From positions 434,001-498,000 of the forward strand of contig NZ_JACHCL010000003.1 in the NCBI RefSeq assembly GCF_014200725.1: a stretch of DNA of 64,000 nt, read 5' to 3'. Position numbers and translations under genes: made by a program. This document shows, in pieces, positions 31,175 through 40,095 of the stretch (positions are counted from its first letter, which is position 1; every line of letters starts with the position of its first letter). This stretch comes from Janthinobacterium silvisoli (GTDB lineage Bacteria > Pseudomonadota > Gammaproteobacteria > Burkholderiales > Burkholderiaceae_D). Under the pieces are notes generated by a model that had not been told where the DNA came from, did no database searches, and was given only the letters and a program-made list of their open reading frames with translations.

Positions 31175-32140
31175 TTATAGCCAGCCAGCACGTTTGAACT
31201 TGGTATACATATAACCACAAACGCAGGACATGACAGCCACGGCGACCGGATAACCATATTTCCAGTCCAATTCCGGCATCACCTTGAAATTCATGCCCCA
31301 GACACCGGCAAAGGCGGTAAACACGGCAAAAATAGCCGCCCAGGCTGCCAACTGCTTGTTCACTTCGCTTTCATCGATGGCCACCATCGACAAATTGACC
31401 TGGATGGCCGTGCTGATGGTGTCGCGGATGGTGTCGAGCGTGCCGTTGATGCGGGCCAGGTGATCGTGGACATCGCGGAAATACTCCTGGGTATCGTGGC
31501 ACAGCGGCGGCACCCGGCCGCCATGCAGCTTGCCCACCGCTTCCATCAAGGGCGACACCACATGGCGCAAGACCATCACCTTGCGCTTCAACTGATACAG
31601 CCGCTCGATGTTGTCGCGCTCGCTGCCGCGGTCAAAGATGCGGTCTTCGATCAATTCCAGTTCCGATTCCAGCGCGTCGAGCACGGGGAAATAGCGGTCG
31701 ACGACGGCATCCATCAATGCATACAGCACGAAGGCTGACCCTTGGCGCAGCAAATGCGGTTCACGCTCGGCGCGCGCGCGGACACCCAGGAAACCTTGCG
31801 AACTATTGCTGCGCACGGACAGCACGTAATTGGCGCCGACAAAGATATCGACTTCGCCCAGCACCAGCTCGTCATCGACCATTTCCACGGTTTTCACCAC
31901 CGCAAACAGCGAATCGCCATATTCCTCGATCTTGGGACGCTGGTGACCCCGCTGCGCATCTTCCACGGCCAGCTCGTGCAAGTTGAACTCGTGGCGCATC
32001 TCACCGAGTTCATCGGGCGTGGCGTCGCGCAGGGCGACCCAGACGAAGCAATCGGGCCGCTCGACGTAATCGCTGATGTCCGCAATCGGCAAATCGGCCA
32101 GTTTTTTGCCATCCTGATAGGCTACACAGTTAATCAGCAT
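31175..32140 (-). CDS. corA: CorA-type magnesium/cobalt transporter
   Basis: 321 residues. CorA forms a pentameric inner-membrane channel for Mg2+. The long cytosolic N-terminal domain is followed by two C-terminal membrane segments, the first ending in the signature GMN (residues 282-284, in AGVWGMNFKV) and the second VAVAVMSCVCGYMYTKF. The loop MPELDWKYG after GMN and the basic tail fit the family. It stands alone between the kinase and ntrC, with no operon partner. The start at 32140 has only a weak ribosome binding site. Confidence 0.93.
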   Translation of the reverse strand: MLINCVAYQDGKKLADLPIADISDYVERPDCFVWVALRDATPDELGEMRHEFNLHELAVEDAQRGHQRPKIEEYGDSLFAVVKTVEMVDDELVLGEVDIFVGANYVLSVRSNSSQGFLGVRARAEREPHLLRQGSAFVLYALMDAVVDRYFPVLDALESELELIEDRIFDRGSERDNIERLYQLKRKVMVLRHVVSPLMEAVGKLHGGRVPPLCHDTQEYFRDVHDHLARINGTLDTIRDTISTAIQVNLSMVAIDESEVNKQLAAWAAIFAVFTAFAGVWGMNFKVMPELDWKYGYPVAVAVMSCVCGYMYTKFKRAGWL

Positions 32141-32284
32141 ACAGTTTCACAATTCATGAGTAAGGACAGGCCGGACGAAACAGCCCGGCAAGCGCCAGCT
32201 TACCTTATCGTGGGAAATTGTTGTGCCTTGTAGAGAGCAATAGCAGGGAAATGGACGGAGCGAACGCCCCGTCCGGGAACAGCG

Positions 32285-33778
32285 TCAGTCGTCCTTGGCG
32301 CCGTCGATGCCCAGTTCCGATATCTTGCGCGTGATGGTGTTGCGGCCTATGCCCAGGCGCACGGCGGCGTCATTCTTGCGCCCATGCGTATGCTTGAGCG
32401 CCGTCTTGATCAGCGCCGATTCAAACTGGCGGCCCAGCACGGCCATGACTTCCTGCTGCCCCGCACCCAGCATGCCGGCGGCCTGCAATTCCAGCAAACC
32501 AATCCAGCCTGGCGGCGCGCCATTGGCCGGTGTGGCCACGTCGAACACCTGGCCACCCTGAGTATGCCCCTGCGCAGGTGCTGCGGCCGGCTCGCCAGCG
32601 ACGGACGGCGCCACGCCGTCCCCCTTGCCTTGCGTCAAGTCGAGTGGCAAGTCCTTCACTTCTACCGTCTGGCCTGGCGCCATCACGGTAATCCAGTTGC
32701 ACAGGTTTTCCAGTTGGCGCACATTGCCCGGCAAATCGAGGCCGCTTAAAAATTGCATGGTGGACTCGCTCATGCGTTTCGCTTCGACACCTAGCTGGCG
32801 CGCACTCTGCACCAGGAAATGACGCACCAAAATGGGGATATCTTCGCGCCGCTCCCTCAAACTGGGCACGCGCAAGCGGATCACGTTCAGGCGGTGATAC
32901 AAGTCTTCCCGGAACAGGCCATCGCGCACGCGCTGTTCCAGGTTTTGATGGGTGGCCGTAATCACGCGCACGTTCGCCTTCATGGGCTGATGTCCGCCGA
33001 CACGGTAAAAATGCCCGTCGGACAGCACGCGCAACAGCCGCGTCTGCAAATCGAACGGCATGTCGCCGATTTCGTCTAAAAACAAAGTGCCGTTTTCAGC
33101 CTGTTCAAAGCGACCCCGGCGCGTGGTTTGCGCGCCCGTAAAGGCGCCGCGTTCATGGCCAAACAACTCCGATTCCAGCAAATCCTTGGGGATGGCGGCC
33201 GTATTGAGGGCGATGAACGGTTGTGCGGCACGGGGGCTGTGCTTGTGCAGCGCGCGTGCCACCAATTCCTTGCCGGAACCCGATTCACCCGTGATCAGCA
33301 CCGTCACATTCGATTGCGACAAGCGGCCGATGGCGCGAAACACTTCCTGCATGGCGGGCGCCTGGCCCAGGATTTCCGGGGTTTCCGAGGGACCCGACTC
33401 GACGCTGGTCTCGCGCAGGCTTTCATCGAGCGCGCGGCGTATCAATTCCACTGCCTTGTCGATATCAAACGGCTTGGCCAGATATTCGAAGGCCCCGCCC
33501 TGGAAGGCGGCGACGGCCGAATCGAGGTCGGAAAAGGCCGTGATGATAATCACCGGCAAGCCCGGAAAGCGGGCCTTGACCGTTTGCAATAGTTCCAGCC
33601 CGGATGCGCCCGGCATGCGGATATCGGACACGAGCACTTGCGGCGTGTCAAATTCCAGCGCGGTGATGGCATCGCGCGCATTGGCAAAACTCTTGGTGGC
33701 GAGGTTTTCCCGCGCCAGGGCTTTTTCCAGTACCCAGCGGATTGATTCGTCGTCGTCGACTATCCAGATTGGCTTCAT
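32285..33778 (-). CDS. ntrC: Nitrogen regulation response regulator NtrC
   Basis: 497 residues. NtrC activates sigma-54 promoters when phosphorylated by NtrB under nitrogen limitation. The receiver domain has WIVDDDES near residue 8 and phospho-Asp52 in SDIRMPGAS. The AAA+ domain has GESGSGKE (164-171), the sigma-54 contact GAFTGA (211-216) and the Walker B TLFLDEIGD (231-239). The C-terminal Fis-type helix-turn-helix covers about 455-495 (AVRLGIGRNTITRKISELGI). It is the last gene of DUF4124-ntrB-ntrC, 48 bp after ntrB. Three candidate binding sites are present upstream of glnA. Confidence 0.96.
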   Translation of the reverse strand: MKPIWIVDDDESIRWVLEKALARENLATKSFANARDAITALEFDTPQVLVSDIRMPGASGLELLQTVKARFPGLPVIIITAFSDLDSAVAAFQGGAFEYLAKPFDIDKAVELIRRALDESLRETSVESGPSETPEILGQAPAMQEVFRAIGRLSQSNVTVLITGESGSGKELVARALHKHSPRAAQPFIALNTAAIPKDLLESELFGHERGAFTGAQTTRRGRFEQAENGTLFLDEIGDMPFDLQTRLLRVLSDGHFYRVGGHQPMKANVRVITATHQNLEQRVRDGLFREDLYHRLNVIRLRVPSLRERREDIPILVRHFLVQSARQLGVEAKRMSESTMQFLSGLDLPGNVRQLENLCNWITVMAPGQTVEVKDLPLDLTQGKGDGVAPSVAGEPAAAPAQGHTQGGQVFDVATPANGAPPGWIGLLELQAAGMLGAGQQEVMAVLGRQFESALIKTALKHTHGRKNDAAVRLGIGRNTITRKISELGIDGAKDD

Positions 33779-33826
33779 TAGTGTGTGCGTCCCGCAATGG
33801 ATTTCATGGGTGGGATACTCCCCCGC

Positions 33827-34915
33827 TTATGGCAAAGGTAAAACGATCCTGAAATCGGTGTATCCAGGCCGGCTTTCGCACTCGATCACGCCCAGGTGCT
33901 GTTGCACGAAGGTTTGCGCCAAAGTCAGCCCCAGGCCGCTGCCACCTTCCCGTCCCGACACCAGCGGATAGAAAATGCGGTCACGGATCTGGGGCGCGAT
34001 GCCCGGTCCATTGTCAATGATATGCAAGTCTAATGCCAGCCCGTAGCGAACCTTGGCCAGGGTCACCTGGCGCGCTACCCGGGTCTTGAAAATCAGTTCG
34101 GCATCGCCCGCTTCGATGCGTTCGCACAAGGCTTGCGCCGCGTTATGGGCGATATTAAGCACGGTCTGTATCAATTGCTCCTTGTCGCCGCGAAACTCGG
34201 GGATCGAGGCGTCGTAGTCGCGCAAGATGGTCAGGCCAGTGGGAAACTCGGCCAGGATCAGGCTGCGCACCCTTTCGCACACTTCATGGATATTCACGTC
34301 GCCCACGATATGCGGCCGCCGGTGCGGCGCCAGCAGGCGGTCGACCAGCGTTTGCAAACGGTCTGCTTCCTTGATGATGACCTGGGTATATTCGCGCAGC
34401 TCGCTCAGGTACAGCGCCGGCAATTCCATTTCCAGCAACTGCGCCGCGCCGCGGATGCCGCCCAGCGGGTTCTTGATTTCATGCGCCAGGTTGCGAATCA
34501 GTTCCTTGTTGACCTGGCTCTGGTCGAGGATACGTTCCTCGCGGTCCAGTTTGAGCTGCTGCACGTTTTCGCGCAGCTCGATCAGGATGCTGTCGTCCGG
34601 ACCATCGAGCGCGCTGATGATGCTGTGCACGCGCAATGGTTCGCGTCCCAGGCGCTCCAGGTTCAAGTCCTGGCGCAAGTCGGAAAATTTATGCTCGAGC
34701 GCCTGCGCGCATATACTGGCCAGCTCATCGGAATTGAGGAACAGCGCCGTCAGCTTTTGCCGCGATAGCGCTTTCAAGGAGCTTTCCAGCAGGTTTTCTG
34801 CCGCCGCGTTGGCGTAGCTGATGCGGCCATCGGCGTCGAGCACGATCACGGCCGAAGCCAGCAAATCAAGGCCGGCCAGGTGGCTGGGACGGCTGGAGTG
34901 GGGTTCTGTCGTCAT
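33827..34915 (-). CDS. ntrB: Nitrogen regulation histidine kinase NtrB
   Basis: 362 residues. NtrB phosphorylates NtrC, controlled by PII protein. A PAS domain occupies about 15-85 (SAVIVLDADGRISYANAAAE), the phosphoacceptor is His145 in RNLAHEIKNPLGGIRGA, and the ATPase domain has NIAHNAAQAL, IDNGPGIAPQ, IFYPLVSGREGGSGLGL. The ATG overlaps the stop of the upstream DUF4124 gene in an ATGA, which suggests coupled translation. Soluble, as expected for NtrB. Confidence 0.96.
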   Translation of the reverse strand: MTTEPHSSRPSHLAGLDLLASAVIVLDADGRISYANAAAENLLESSLKALSRQKLTALFLNSDELASICAQALEHKFSDLRQDLNLERLGREPLRVHSIISALDGPDDSILIELRENVQQLKLDREERILDQSQVNKELIRNLAHEIKNPLGGIRGAAQLLEMELPALYLSELREYTQVIIKEADRLQTLVDRLLAPHRRPHIVGDVNIHEVCERVRSLILAEFPTGLTILRDYDASIPEFRGDKEQLIQTVLNIAHNAAQALCERIEAGDAELIFKTRVARQVTLAKVRYGLALDLHIIDNGPGIAPQIRDRIFYPLVSGREGGSGLGLTLAQTFVQQHLGVIECESRPGYTDFRIVLPLP

Positions 34916-35418
34916 CGGATATTGGCGATCTCGCGTTTCAGCGCTTCGACGTTTTGCTGCGTCCGGTTGATATTGTCTTTCATTTGCGCCACCCGTTCCT
35001 GATACTTGGCATAGTTGCGCTCATTGCCCTGGCGTTCGGGCTGGCCTTCATTCATTTCCTGGCGCTGCGCCGCCAGCTTCTGTTCTTCGCTGCGCAATTC
35101 ATCCTGCAAGATCTGGCGCCGGTCCAGGTCGCGTGCACGCTGTTCGGCGCCATCGACGCGGGGAAAGGCGCCGGGTGCTGGCGCCACGCTGCCAGCCGCC
35201 TGTACCGCTGGTTTGGCCGAGCCCGCCAGCGGCCCCGTCTTGCGTGGCGGCTCCGTGATGGCGCCAGGCAAGTCGAGCAGCTTGCAAGCGGGATTACGCC
35301 GCACATCGGTCAATTCCTTGTGGCCTTGCGCATCGGTGCACATGAAAATCTGCGCCTGGGCCGGCGCTGCCATGCAGAGCAACACTGCGGCCCAAGCCAT
35401 TCTGCCTTGCTTCGTCAA
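34912..35418 (-). CDS. DUF4124-domain secreted protein
   Basis: 168 residues from TTG 35418. TTG is chosen because AGGAG sits at the right distance, while the in-frame ATG at 35400 has no good site; both give a signal peptide (WAAVLLCMAAPAQAQ). The mature protein begins with the DUF4124 motif IFMCTDAQGHKELTDV, then a Pro/Ala-rich linker and a coiled coil near 105-165 (RQILQDELRSEEQKLAAQR, VAQMKDNINRTQQNVEALKR). Function unknown; the family is periplasmic. It is the first gene of the ntrB-ntrC operon and overlaps ntrB by four bases, common in Burkholderiales but unexplained. Confidence 0.85.
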   Translation of the reverse strand: MTKQGRMAWAAVLLCMAAPAQAQIFMCTDAQGHKELTDVRRNPACKLLDLPGAITEPPRKTGPLAGSAKPAVQAAGSVAPAPGAFPRVDGAEQRARDLDRRQILQDELRSEEQKLAAQRQEMNEGQPERQGNERNYAKYQERVAQMKDNINRTQQNVEALKREIANIR

Positions 35419-35506
35419 TCTTTACTCCTGTCAGCTCTCATCGCGCTCGCGCGGTCCCGGTCCATCGGTCCTGGACTGACTATACAACATCGCACTGGCC
35501 CGCTAA

Positions 35507-35549
35507 TGAAAAAACGCGGGGAAGACCATCGCCTCACCCCGCGTTTTTT
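35507..35549. terminator. glnA terminator
   Basis: AAAAAACGCGGGG and CCCCGCGTTTTTT form a 13-bp stem around a 15-base loop. It separates glnA from the DUF4124-ntrBC operon, so the latter needs its own promoter in the 90 bp before 35418. Confidence 0.88.
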
Positions 35550-35579
35550 ATACCCTACCGGCGTACCGGCAAGCCGCCA

Positions 35580-36995
35580 TTACAGCGAATAGTACATATC
35601 GAATTCGGCAGGATGCGTGGTCATGCGCATGCGCTGCACGTCTTGCATTTTCAATTCGATGTAAGCGTCGATCATGGAATCGCTGAATACGCCGCCACGG
35701 GTCAGGAACTCGCGGTCTTTATTCAGTGCGTCCAGTGCCTCTTCCAGCGAAGCGCAGACGGTAGGGATCAGTGCATCTTCCTCAGGCGGCAGATGGTACA
35801 GATCTTTCGAGGCTGCTTCGCCTGGATGGATCTTGTTGGCAACGCCGTCCAGGCCGGCCATCAGCAGTGCTGCGAAGCACAGGTATGGGTTAGCCAGTGG
35901 ATCCGGGAAACGTGCTTCCACACGACGGCCTTTTGGATTGGCAACGTGTGGAATACGGATCGAAGCGGAACGGTTTTTCGCCGAGTAAGCCAGTTTCACT
36001 GGAGCTTCATAGCCTGGCACCAGGCGCTTGTACGAGTTGGTGCCCGGGTTGGTGATCGCGTTCAGTGCCTTGGCATGCTTGATGATGCCGCCGATGTAAT
36101 ACAGGGCGAAATCGGACAGGCCGGCATAGCCGTCGCCAGCGAACAGGTTTTTGCCATCTTTCCATACGGATTGGTGCACGTGCATGCCCGAACCATTGTC
36201 GCCAACGATAGGTTTTGGCATGAAGGTAGCGGTCTTGCCATAGCTGTGCGCCACGTTCCAGACCACGTATTTCAGGTTTTGCGTCCAGTCGGCGCGCTCG
36301 ACCAGGGTCGAGAACTTGGTGCCGATTTCATTCTGGCCAGCGCCAGCAACTTCGTGGTGGTGCACTTCGACTGGAATGCCCAGCGATTCCAGGATCAGAC
36401 ACATTTCCGAACGCATGTCCTGGAAGCTGTCTACTGGTGGCACTGGGAAATAACCGCCTTTGACCGTAGGACGGTGGCCGCTGTTGCCGCCTTCGATGTC
36501 CTTGCCGGTCGACCAGGAACCTTCGTCCGAACCGATCTTGACGAAGCAGCCCGACATGTCGATTTTCCAGCGTACGTTGTCGAAGATAAAGAATTCTGGC
36601 TCAGGGCCAAAGTAGGCGGTATCGCCGATGCCCGACGATTTCAGGTAGGCTTCAGCGCGTTTCGCGATCGAGCGCGGGTCGCGGTCGTAGCCCTTGCCGT
36701 CCGACGGCTCAATCACGTCGCACTGCATGAACAGCGTCGTTTCTTCCATGAATGGGTCGATATTGGCGGTGTTTGGATCCGGCAGCAAGATCATGTCGGA
36801 TGCTTCAATACCCTTCCAGCCAGCGATCGAGGAACCGTCGAAGGCATGGCCCGATTCGAATTTGTCCATATCGAAGTGCGACACGGGAACCGTCACGTGC
36901 TGCTCTTTACCACGGGTGTCGGCAAAGCGGAAATCAACGAATTTGACTTCGTTTTCTTCTACCATCTTCAAGACTTCTGCGGCTGTCATTGCCAT
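35580..36995 (-). CDS. glnA: Glutamine synthetase, type I
   Basis: 471 residues from ATG 36995, with AGGAG upstream. It makes glutamine from glutamate, ammonia and ATP, the main ammonium assimilation step. Visible are [27 protein letters not shown] near residue 55, the metal-site blocks PEPEFFIFD and [24 protein letters not shown], and the adenylylation site [10 protein letters not shown] with Tyr400, the target of GlnE (3645-6398). Length is normal for GSI-beta. Upstream lie a sigma-54-like promoter and three NtrC-type sites, indicating nitrogen control. Confidence 0.98.
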   Translation of the reverse strand: MAMTAAEVLKMVEENEVKFVDFRFADTRGKEQHVTVPVSHFDMDKFESGHAFDGSSIAGWKGIEASDMILLPDPNTANIDPFMEETTLFMQCDVIEPSDGKGYDRDPRSIAKRAEAYLKSSGIGDTAYFGPEPEFFIFDNVRWKIDMSGCFVKIGSDEGSWSTGKDIEGGNSGHRPTVKGGYFPVPPVDSFQDMRSEMCLILESLGIPVEVHHHEVAGAGQNEIGTKFSTLVERADWTQNLKYVVWNVAHSYGKTATFMPKPIVGDNGSGMHVHQSVWKDGKNLFAGDGYAGLSDFALYYIGGIIKHAKALNAITNPGTNSYKRLVPGYEAPVKLAYSAKNRSASIRIPHVANPKGRRVEARFPDPLANPYLCFAALLMAGLDGVANKIHPGEAASKDLYHLPPEEDALIPTVCASLEEALDALNKDREFLTRGGVFSDSMIDAYIELKMQDVQRMRMTTHPAEFDMYYSL

Positions 36996-37094
36996 GCGTA
37001 TCTCCTAAATGAATGTGGGGTGAGCCGACCAAGTGCGTCTGGGCTGATGAAGCGAAGCAAACATTGCGTGCCACCAAAACTCAACAAGGATCAT

Positions 37095-37110
37095 AGCAGA
37101 TTCCATGCCA
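37095..37110 (-). promoter_or_regulatory. Sigma-54 promoter for glnA
   Basis: On the minus strand TGGCATGGAATCTGCT matches the -24/-12 consensus TGGCACG-N4-TTGCT with two mismatches and the strict GG-N10-GC spacing. It lies about 100 bp before the glnA start, downstream of three NtrC sites. Confidence 0.7.
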
Positions 37111-37210
37111 GCCTCTGATGGGCCCCGGCCGGCAGCGGCAAGGCGCTGAAATCACAGTGGAATTGTCCATCCTGCGATTTTTTTGAGTCGCATCTGCGAT
37201 GCATCAAAAA

Positions 37211-37227
37211 TGCACTATGCAAGTGCG
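37211..37227. promoter_or_regulatory. NtrC-type site 1
   Basis: TGCACTATGCAAGTGCG fits the NtrC palindrome TGCACC-N5-GGTGCA with three mismatches, symmetrically placed for two of them. About 105-130 bp upstream of the sigma-54 element, a usual enhancer distance. Confidence 0.6.
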
Positions 37228-37239
37228 AAAATCAAATAA

Positions 37240-37256
37240 CGCACCATTATCGTGCA
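37240..37256. promoter_or_regulatory. NtrC-type site 2
   Basis: CGCACCATTATCGTGCA matches TGCACC-N5-GGTGCA at 10 of 12 half-site bases. Confidence 0.65.
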
Positions 37257-37278
37257 TTTCATCAGAAAAACCCACTGA

Positions 37279-37295
37279 TGTACCATTCTGGTGCA
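37279..37295. promoter_or_regulatory. NtrC-type site 3
   Basis: TGTACCATTCTGGTGCA matches TGCACC-N5-GGTGCA at 11 of 12 half-site bases, the best of the three. Centres of the three sites are about 29 and 39 bp apart. Confidence 0.7.
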
Positions 37296-37370
37296 TCTGC
37301 TTTTCACCGTTGCATGCCATCGATGGCGCACTATAATCGTTCACACCTTTCCACTTTCATCGAGGACGCC

Positions 37371-37832
37371 ATGACTACCGCCGCCGATATCCTGAACACT
37401 GCCCGCAGCCGCGCCAATGAGGGGATGCCCTACGCGGGCGCCGTCACGCCAGAGGAAGCATATGCATTGCTGCAAGTCGATGCCGCCGTCAAGCTGGTCG
37501 ACGTGCGCACCAATGCCGAGCGCGACTGGGTAGGGCGGACCGACATCGCCGATACCCAGCATGGTGCGGTGCAATGGGCCACCTATCCTGGCGGCGTGCC
37601 CAATCCCGACTTCCTGGCACAGCTGGCCAGCTGCGCCGGCAAGGATGAGGTGCTGCTGTTCCTGTGCCGCTCCGGCGTGCGCTCGCGCCACGCGGCCAAG
37701 CTGGCGACAGAAAACGGCTATACAAACTGCTACGACATCCTCGAAGGTTTCGAAGGCGACAAGGATGCAGACGGCCACCGCAAGCAAGTAGGTGGCTGGT
37801 GCAAGGCCGGCCTGCCGTGGCTGGGCGCCTGA
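37371..37832 (+). CDS. Rhodanese-like domain protein
   Basis: 153 residues from ATG 37371 with GAGG upstream. A single rhodanese domain: LVDVRTNAERDWVG near residue 42, and the active loop LLFLCRSGVRSRHAAK with Cys99 and the CRSGVRS pattern. Such proteins carry sulfur from thiosulfate or persulfide donors; the partner is unknown. It is divergent from glnA across the NtrC-site region, an arrangement seen in related Burkholderiales, so it may also respond to nitrogen status (inference). Confidence 0.88.
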   Translation: MTTAADILNTARSRANEGMPYAGAVTPEEAYALLQVDAAVKLVDVRTNAERDWVGRTDIADTQHGAVQWATYPGGVPNPDFLAQLASCAGKDEVLLFLCRSGVRSRHAAKLATENGYTNCYDILEGFEGDKDADGHRKQVGGWCKAGLPWLGA

Positions 37833-37944
37833 CCTGAAATTTAACTGCACCGTGTTTGATCTGGCGGACCCCGCCCCCGCCTGACATCGTTTACAACAAT
37901 CCATGGCCGCTTTTTGAATAGCGGCGCAAATTCTCCTTGCGAGT

Positions 37945-37964
37945 AAGTACCTTATATAGTACAA
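37945..37964. promoter_or_regulatory. Possible toxin/antitoxin operator
   Basis: GTAC at 37947-37950 and 37959-37962 flank an AT-rich core (CTTATATA) just before the toxin start, overlapping a likely -10 region. A spot where an antitoxin could repress its own operon. Confidence 0.3.
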
Positions 37965-37978
37965 CATAGGGGTGCGCC

Positions 37979-38326
37979 ATGGATGCTTCCGACTTACGGC
38001 AGATTAATCTGCTGTTTTATGCCAATGGCAATGGCGGCGAACCCGTACGGGACTGGCTCAAAGCGCTGCCTGCCGACGAACGCCACGCCATCGGGCAAGA
38101 CTTGATGCACGCGCAATGGCGTTGGCCCGTGGGCATGCCGCTGTGCCGCCACCTGGGGCAGGGTTTGTCCGAAATACGCAGCAGCCTGCCCGGCAACCGT
38201 ATCGCCCGCGTACTGATTTGCCAACATGGCGCTTGCCTGGTGGCGCTGCATGGCTTTATCAAGAAAACCCGCACTACCCCAGACGACGATCTGGCACTGG
38301 CCCGGAAACGTTTAAAGGAACTGTGA
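37979..38326 (+). CDS. RelE/HigB-like toxin (Gp49-type)
   Basis: 115 residues, ATG 37979 with AGGGG six bases upstream. It has the phage-derived Gp49-like/HigB fold pattern: an early aromatic strand (LLFYANGNGGEPVRDWLKAL), DERHAIGQDLMHAQW, then GLSEIRSSLPGNRIARVLIC and the end LVALHGFIKKTRTTPDDDLALARKR. Such proteins are mRNA interferases acting on ribosomes. The stop TGA overlaps the antitoxin ATG by one base (TGATG), so the toxin comes first, as in higBA. Size fits the family. Activity is inferred only. Confidence 0.85.
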   Translation: MDASDLRQINLLFYANGNGGEPVRDWLKALPADERHAIGQDLMHAQWRWPVGMPLCRHLGQGLSEIRSSLPGNRIARVLICQHGACLVALHGFIKKTRTTPDDDLALARKRLKEL

Positions 38327-38610
38327 TGGAAACGACAAACAGCCATATCGGCAGCAGTCTCGACGACTTCCTGAAAGAAGAAGGCATCTTCGAGCAAACC
38401 CAAACCCAGGCCGTCAAGGAAGTAATCGTCTGGCAACTGACACAGGCGATGGAACAGCAATCGCTGTCAAAAACACGCATGGCCGCCATGCTGCAGACAA
38501 GCCGCTCGCAACTCGACCGCCTGCTCGATCCGCACAGCGACGTGACCCTGTCCACCCTGGAGCGGGCCGCCGCGCTGGTAGGACGCAAGCTGTCAATTAC
38601 CCTGGTGTAA
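38326..38610 (+). CDS. HigA-like helix-turn-helix antitoxin
   Basis: 94 residues from ATG 38326, overlapping the toxin stop. The C-terminal half is a Cro/C1-type helix-turn-helix: SKTRMAAMLQTSRSQLDRLLDP then DVTLSTLERAAALVGRKL. The N-terminal part (SLDDFLKEEGIFEQTQTQAV) is typical of antitoxins paired with Gp49-like toxins. It should neutralise the toxin and repress the operon. A longer frame exists upstream but overlaps the toxin and is rejected. Confidence 0.86.
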   Translation: METTNSHIGSSLDDFLKEEGIFEQTQTQAVKEVIVWQLTQAMEQQSLSKTRMAAMLQTSRSQLDRLLDPHSDVTLSTLERAAALVGRKLSITLV

Positions 38611-38613
38611 AAG

Positions 38614-39987
38614 TTAAGCCAGGGCGTCCAGCTCGGCCACAGGCGATTCGCCCATCAAAGTCAGAATGCGCTTGCGCACGAAATTGATATGGCTGCGCAA
38701 GCCATACAAGCCATCGGCAAATGACAAAGGAATTGAAATCTGGTTGACCATGTCTTCGATCTGGTCCAGCCGCTTCAATTGCTCCGCATACACTTGCGCA
38801 CGCCGCTCTTCCGGCACGTCTTCCAGCGCCTGTTCCACCGTGCGCAACTGGCCATACCAGCGATACACGCGCGAACGGATGCGCCACACATACAGCGGCG
38901 GCACGACCCGCGACAGCGGCAGGATCAAGGCGCCCAGCGCCACCACCAGCACCCACATGCGGTCAAAGAAATTGGCCAGCCAAAAGCTCATGTAACGCTG
39001 CAGCACCGGAGCGCCATCCTTGTAGAATTTCAAGGCTTCCGGCGCCACGGGAATTTCCGTGTAGCGGGCCGAGGGGAATTGCCCCTGTTGCTGGAACCAG
39101 CCCGTGCCGCCATGGATACCGGCCGCGGCCTGCACGAACAGGTCGATCAGGGCTGGATGCAAGTCTTCGCGCGCCACCAAAGTGGCCGTCGGTGCGATCA
39201 ATTGATAATCCTGCGGCGGCAAGTCGCGGCCCAGATCGACGATGCCGCGCGGCAGCACCACATGGGTCAGGAAAGGCAAACGCCGCGTGTACGCTTCTGC
39301 CTGGGAAAAATCGAACAGCTTGATGCCCGGCGTTTGCAGCAACATCTGGATCAGCGGCGCTTCCGGCGCCGAACTGAACACCAGCCCATCGATGCGCCCT
39401 TCCAGCAACTCCACCGTGGCCGGCGTGTTTTGCAAGTCGCTGACGGTCAACTCATTGGCTTCGACACCATTGACCGATAGCAACTGGCGAAACAGGCTGG
39501 GTACGCCCGTACCCTCCGGCCCCAGGTTGATCTTCAAACCCTTCAATTGCGTCAGTTCCGTCACGGCCTTGTCTTCGCGCATGAACAGCCATACAGGTTC
39601 CGTAAACAAGCTGCCCAGTGAAATCAAGCCATGCCGTTCCGCCTCGGCGTGTTCGGTCGAACCGCTTTGCACGAAGGCGATATCGGTGCTGCCACTATTT
39701 AAGCGCTGCAGGTTTTCCTGCGAACCCAGCGATGGCTTCAAGGTCACCTTGATGCCGTGCTTCGCCAGCGCGGCCGCGTATTTCTTGCCGAATTCTTCAT
39801 AGGCGCTGTTTTCCTGTCCGGTCGACAAGGTCACCTGGCGCGGCGGCGCCGGATCGACCAGCCAGTACGCCAACGCGCAGACGGCGGCGATCAGCAGCAA
39901 GGTGGGGCCAGCCGTGGCGAGGAAATCACGCACGGAAAAACGGCTGAAGGTGAGGATTTTGGACATCTGGTCGCGCATAGGTTTCAT
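38614..39987 (-). CDS. TAXI-family TRAP-type binding protein with membrane anchors
   Basis: 457 residues. A membrane segment near residues 25-45 ([17 protein letters not shown]) is followed by a TAXI-type periplasmic binding domain: [57 protein letters not shown] second hydrophobic stretch near 330-355 ([21 protein letters not shown]) leads to a cytosolic helical tail with [19 protein letters not shown]. Classic TAXI proteins are secreted partners of TRAP permeases; this one is tethered at both ends and no permease gene is near. Its job is unknown. Confidence 0.8.
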   Translation of the reverse strand: MKPMRDQMSKILTFSRFSVRDFLATAGPTLLLIAAVCALAYWLVDPAPPRQVTLSTGQENSAYEEFGKKYAAALAKHGIKVTLKPSLGSQENLQRLNSGSTDIAFVQSGSTEHAEAERHGLISLGSLFTEPVWLFMREDKAVTELTQLKGLKINLGPEGTGVPSLFRQLLSVNGVEANELTVSDLQNTPATVELLEGRIDGLVFSSAPEAPLIQMLLQTPGIKLFDFSQAEAYTRRLPFLTHVVLPRGIVDLGRDLPPQDYQLIAPTATLVAREDLHPALIDLFVQAAAGIHGGTGWFQQQGQFPSARYTEIPVAPEALKFYKDGAPVLQRYMSFWLANFFDRMWVLVVALGALILPLSRVVPPLYVWRIRSRVYRWYGQLRTVEQALEDVPEERRAQVYAEQLKRLDQIEDMVNQISIPLSFADGLYGLRSHINFVRKRILTLMGESPVAELDALA

Positions 39988-40095
39988 GGCGGCTACGATG
40001 CCAAGAAAAACTCAACTATGCAAGGCACTTTCGCATGCACAGCACCCTTGCTTGCGCTAGAGTGGCATAAAAAACCACCTATCACGGAGCCGCGC

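Larger units (their letters stand above)
36996..37370. other. glnA/rhodanese divergent regulatory region
   Basis: 375 bp between divergent genes. It contains a sigma-54-like promoter facing glnA and three NtrC-type palindromes, annotated separately. No coding sequence is supported; the rhodanese frame is open from 37278 but its true start is 37371. Confidence 0.7.

Noticed and set aside
37057-37073. Alternative sigma-54 element TGGCACG...TTTGC before glnA
   Set aside because: The upstream half is a perfect TGGCACG, but the GG to GC spacing is 12 rather than 10; the element at 37095-37110 has the right spacing.
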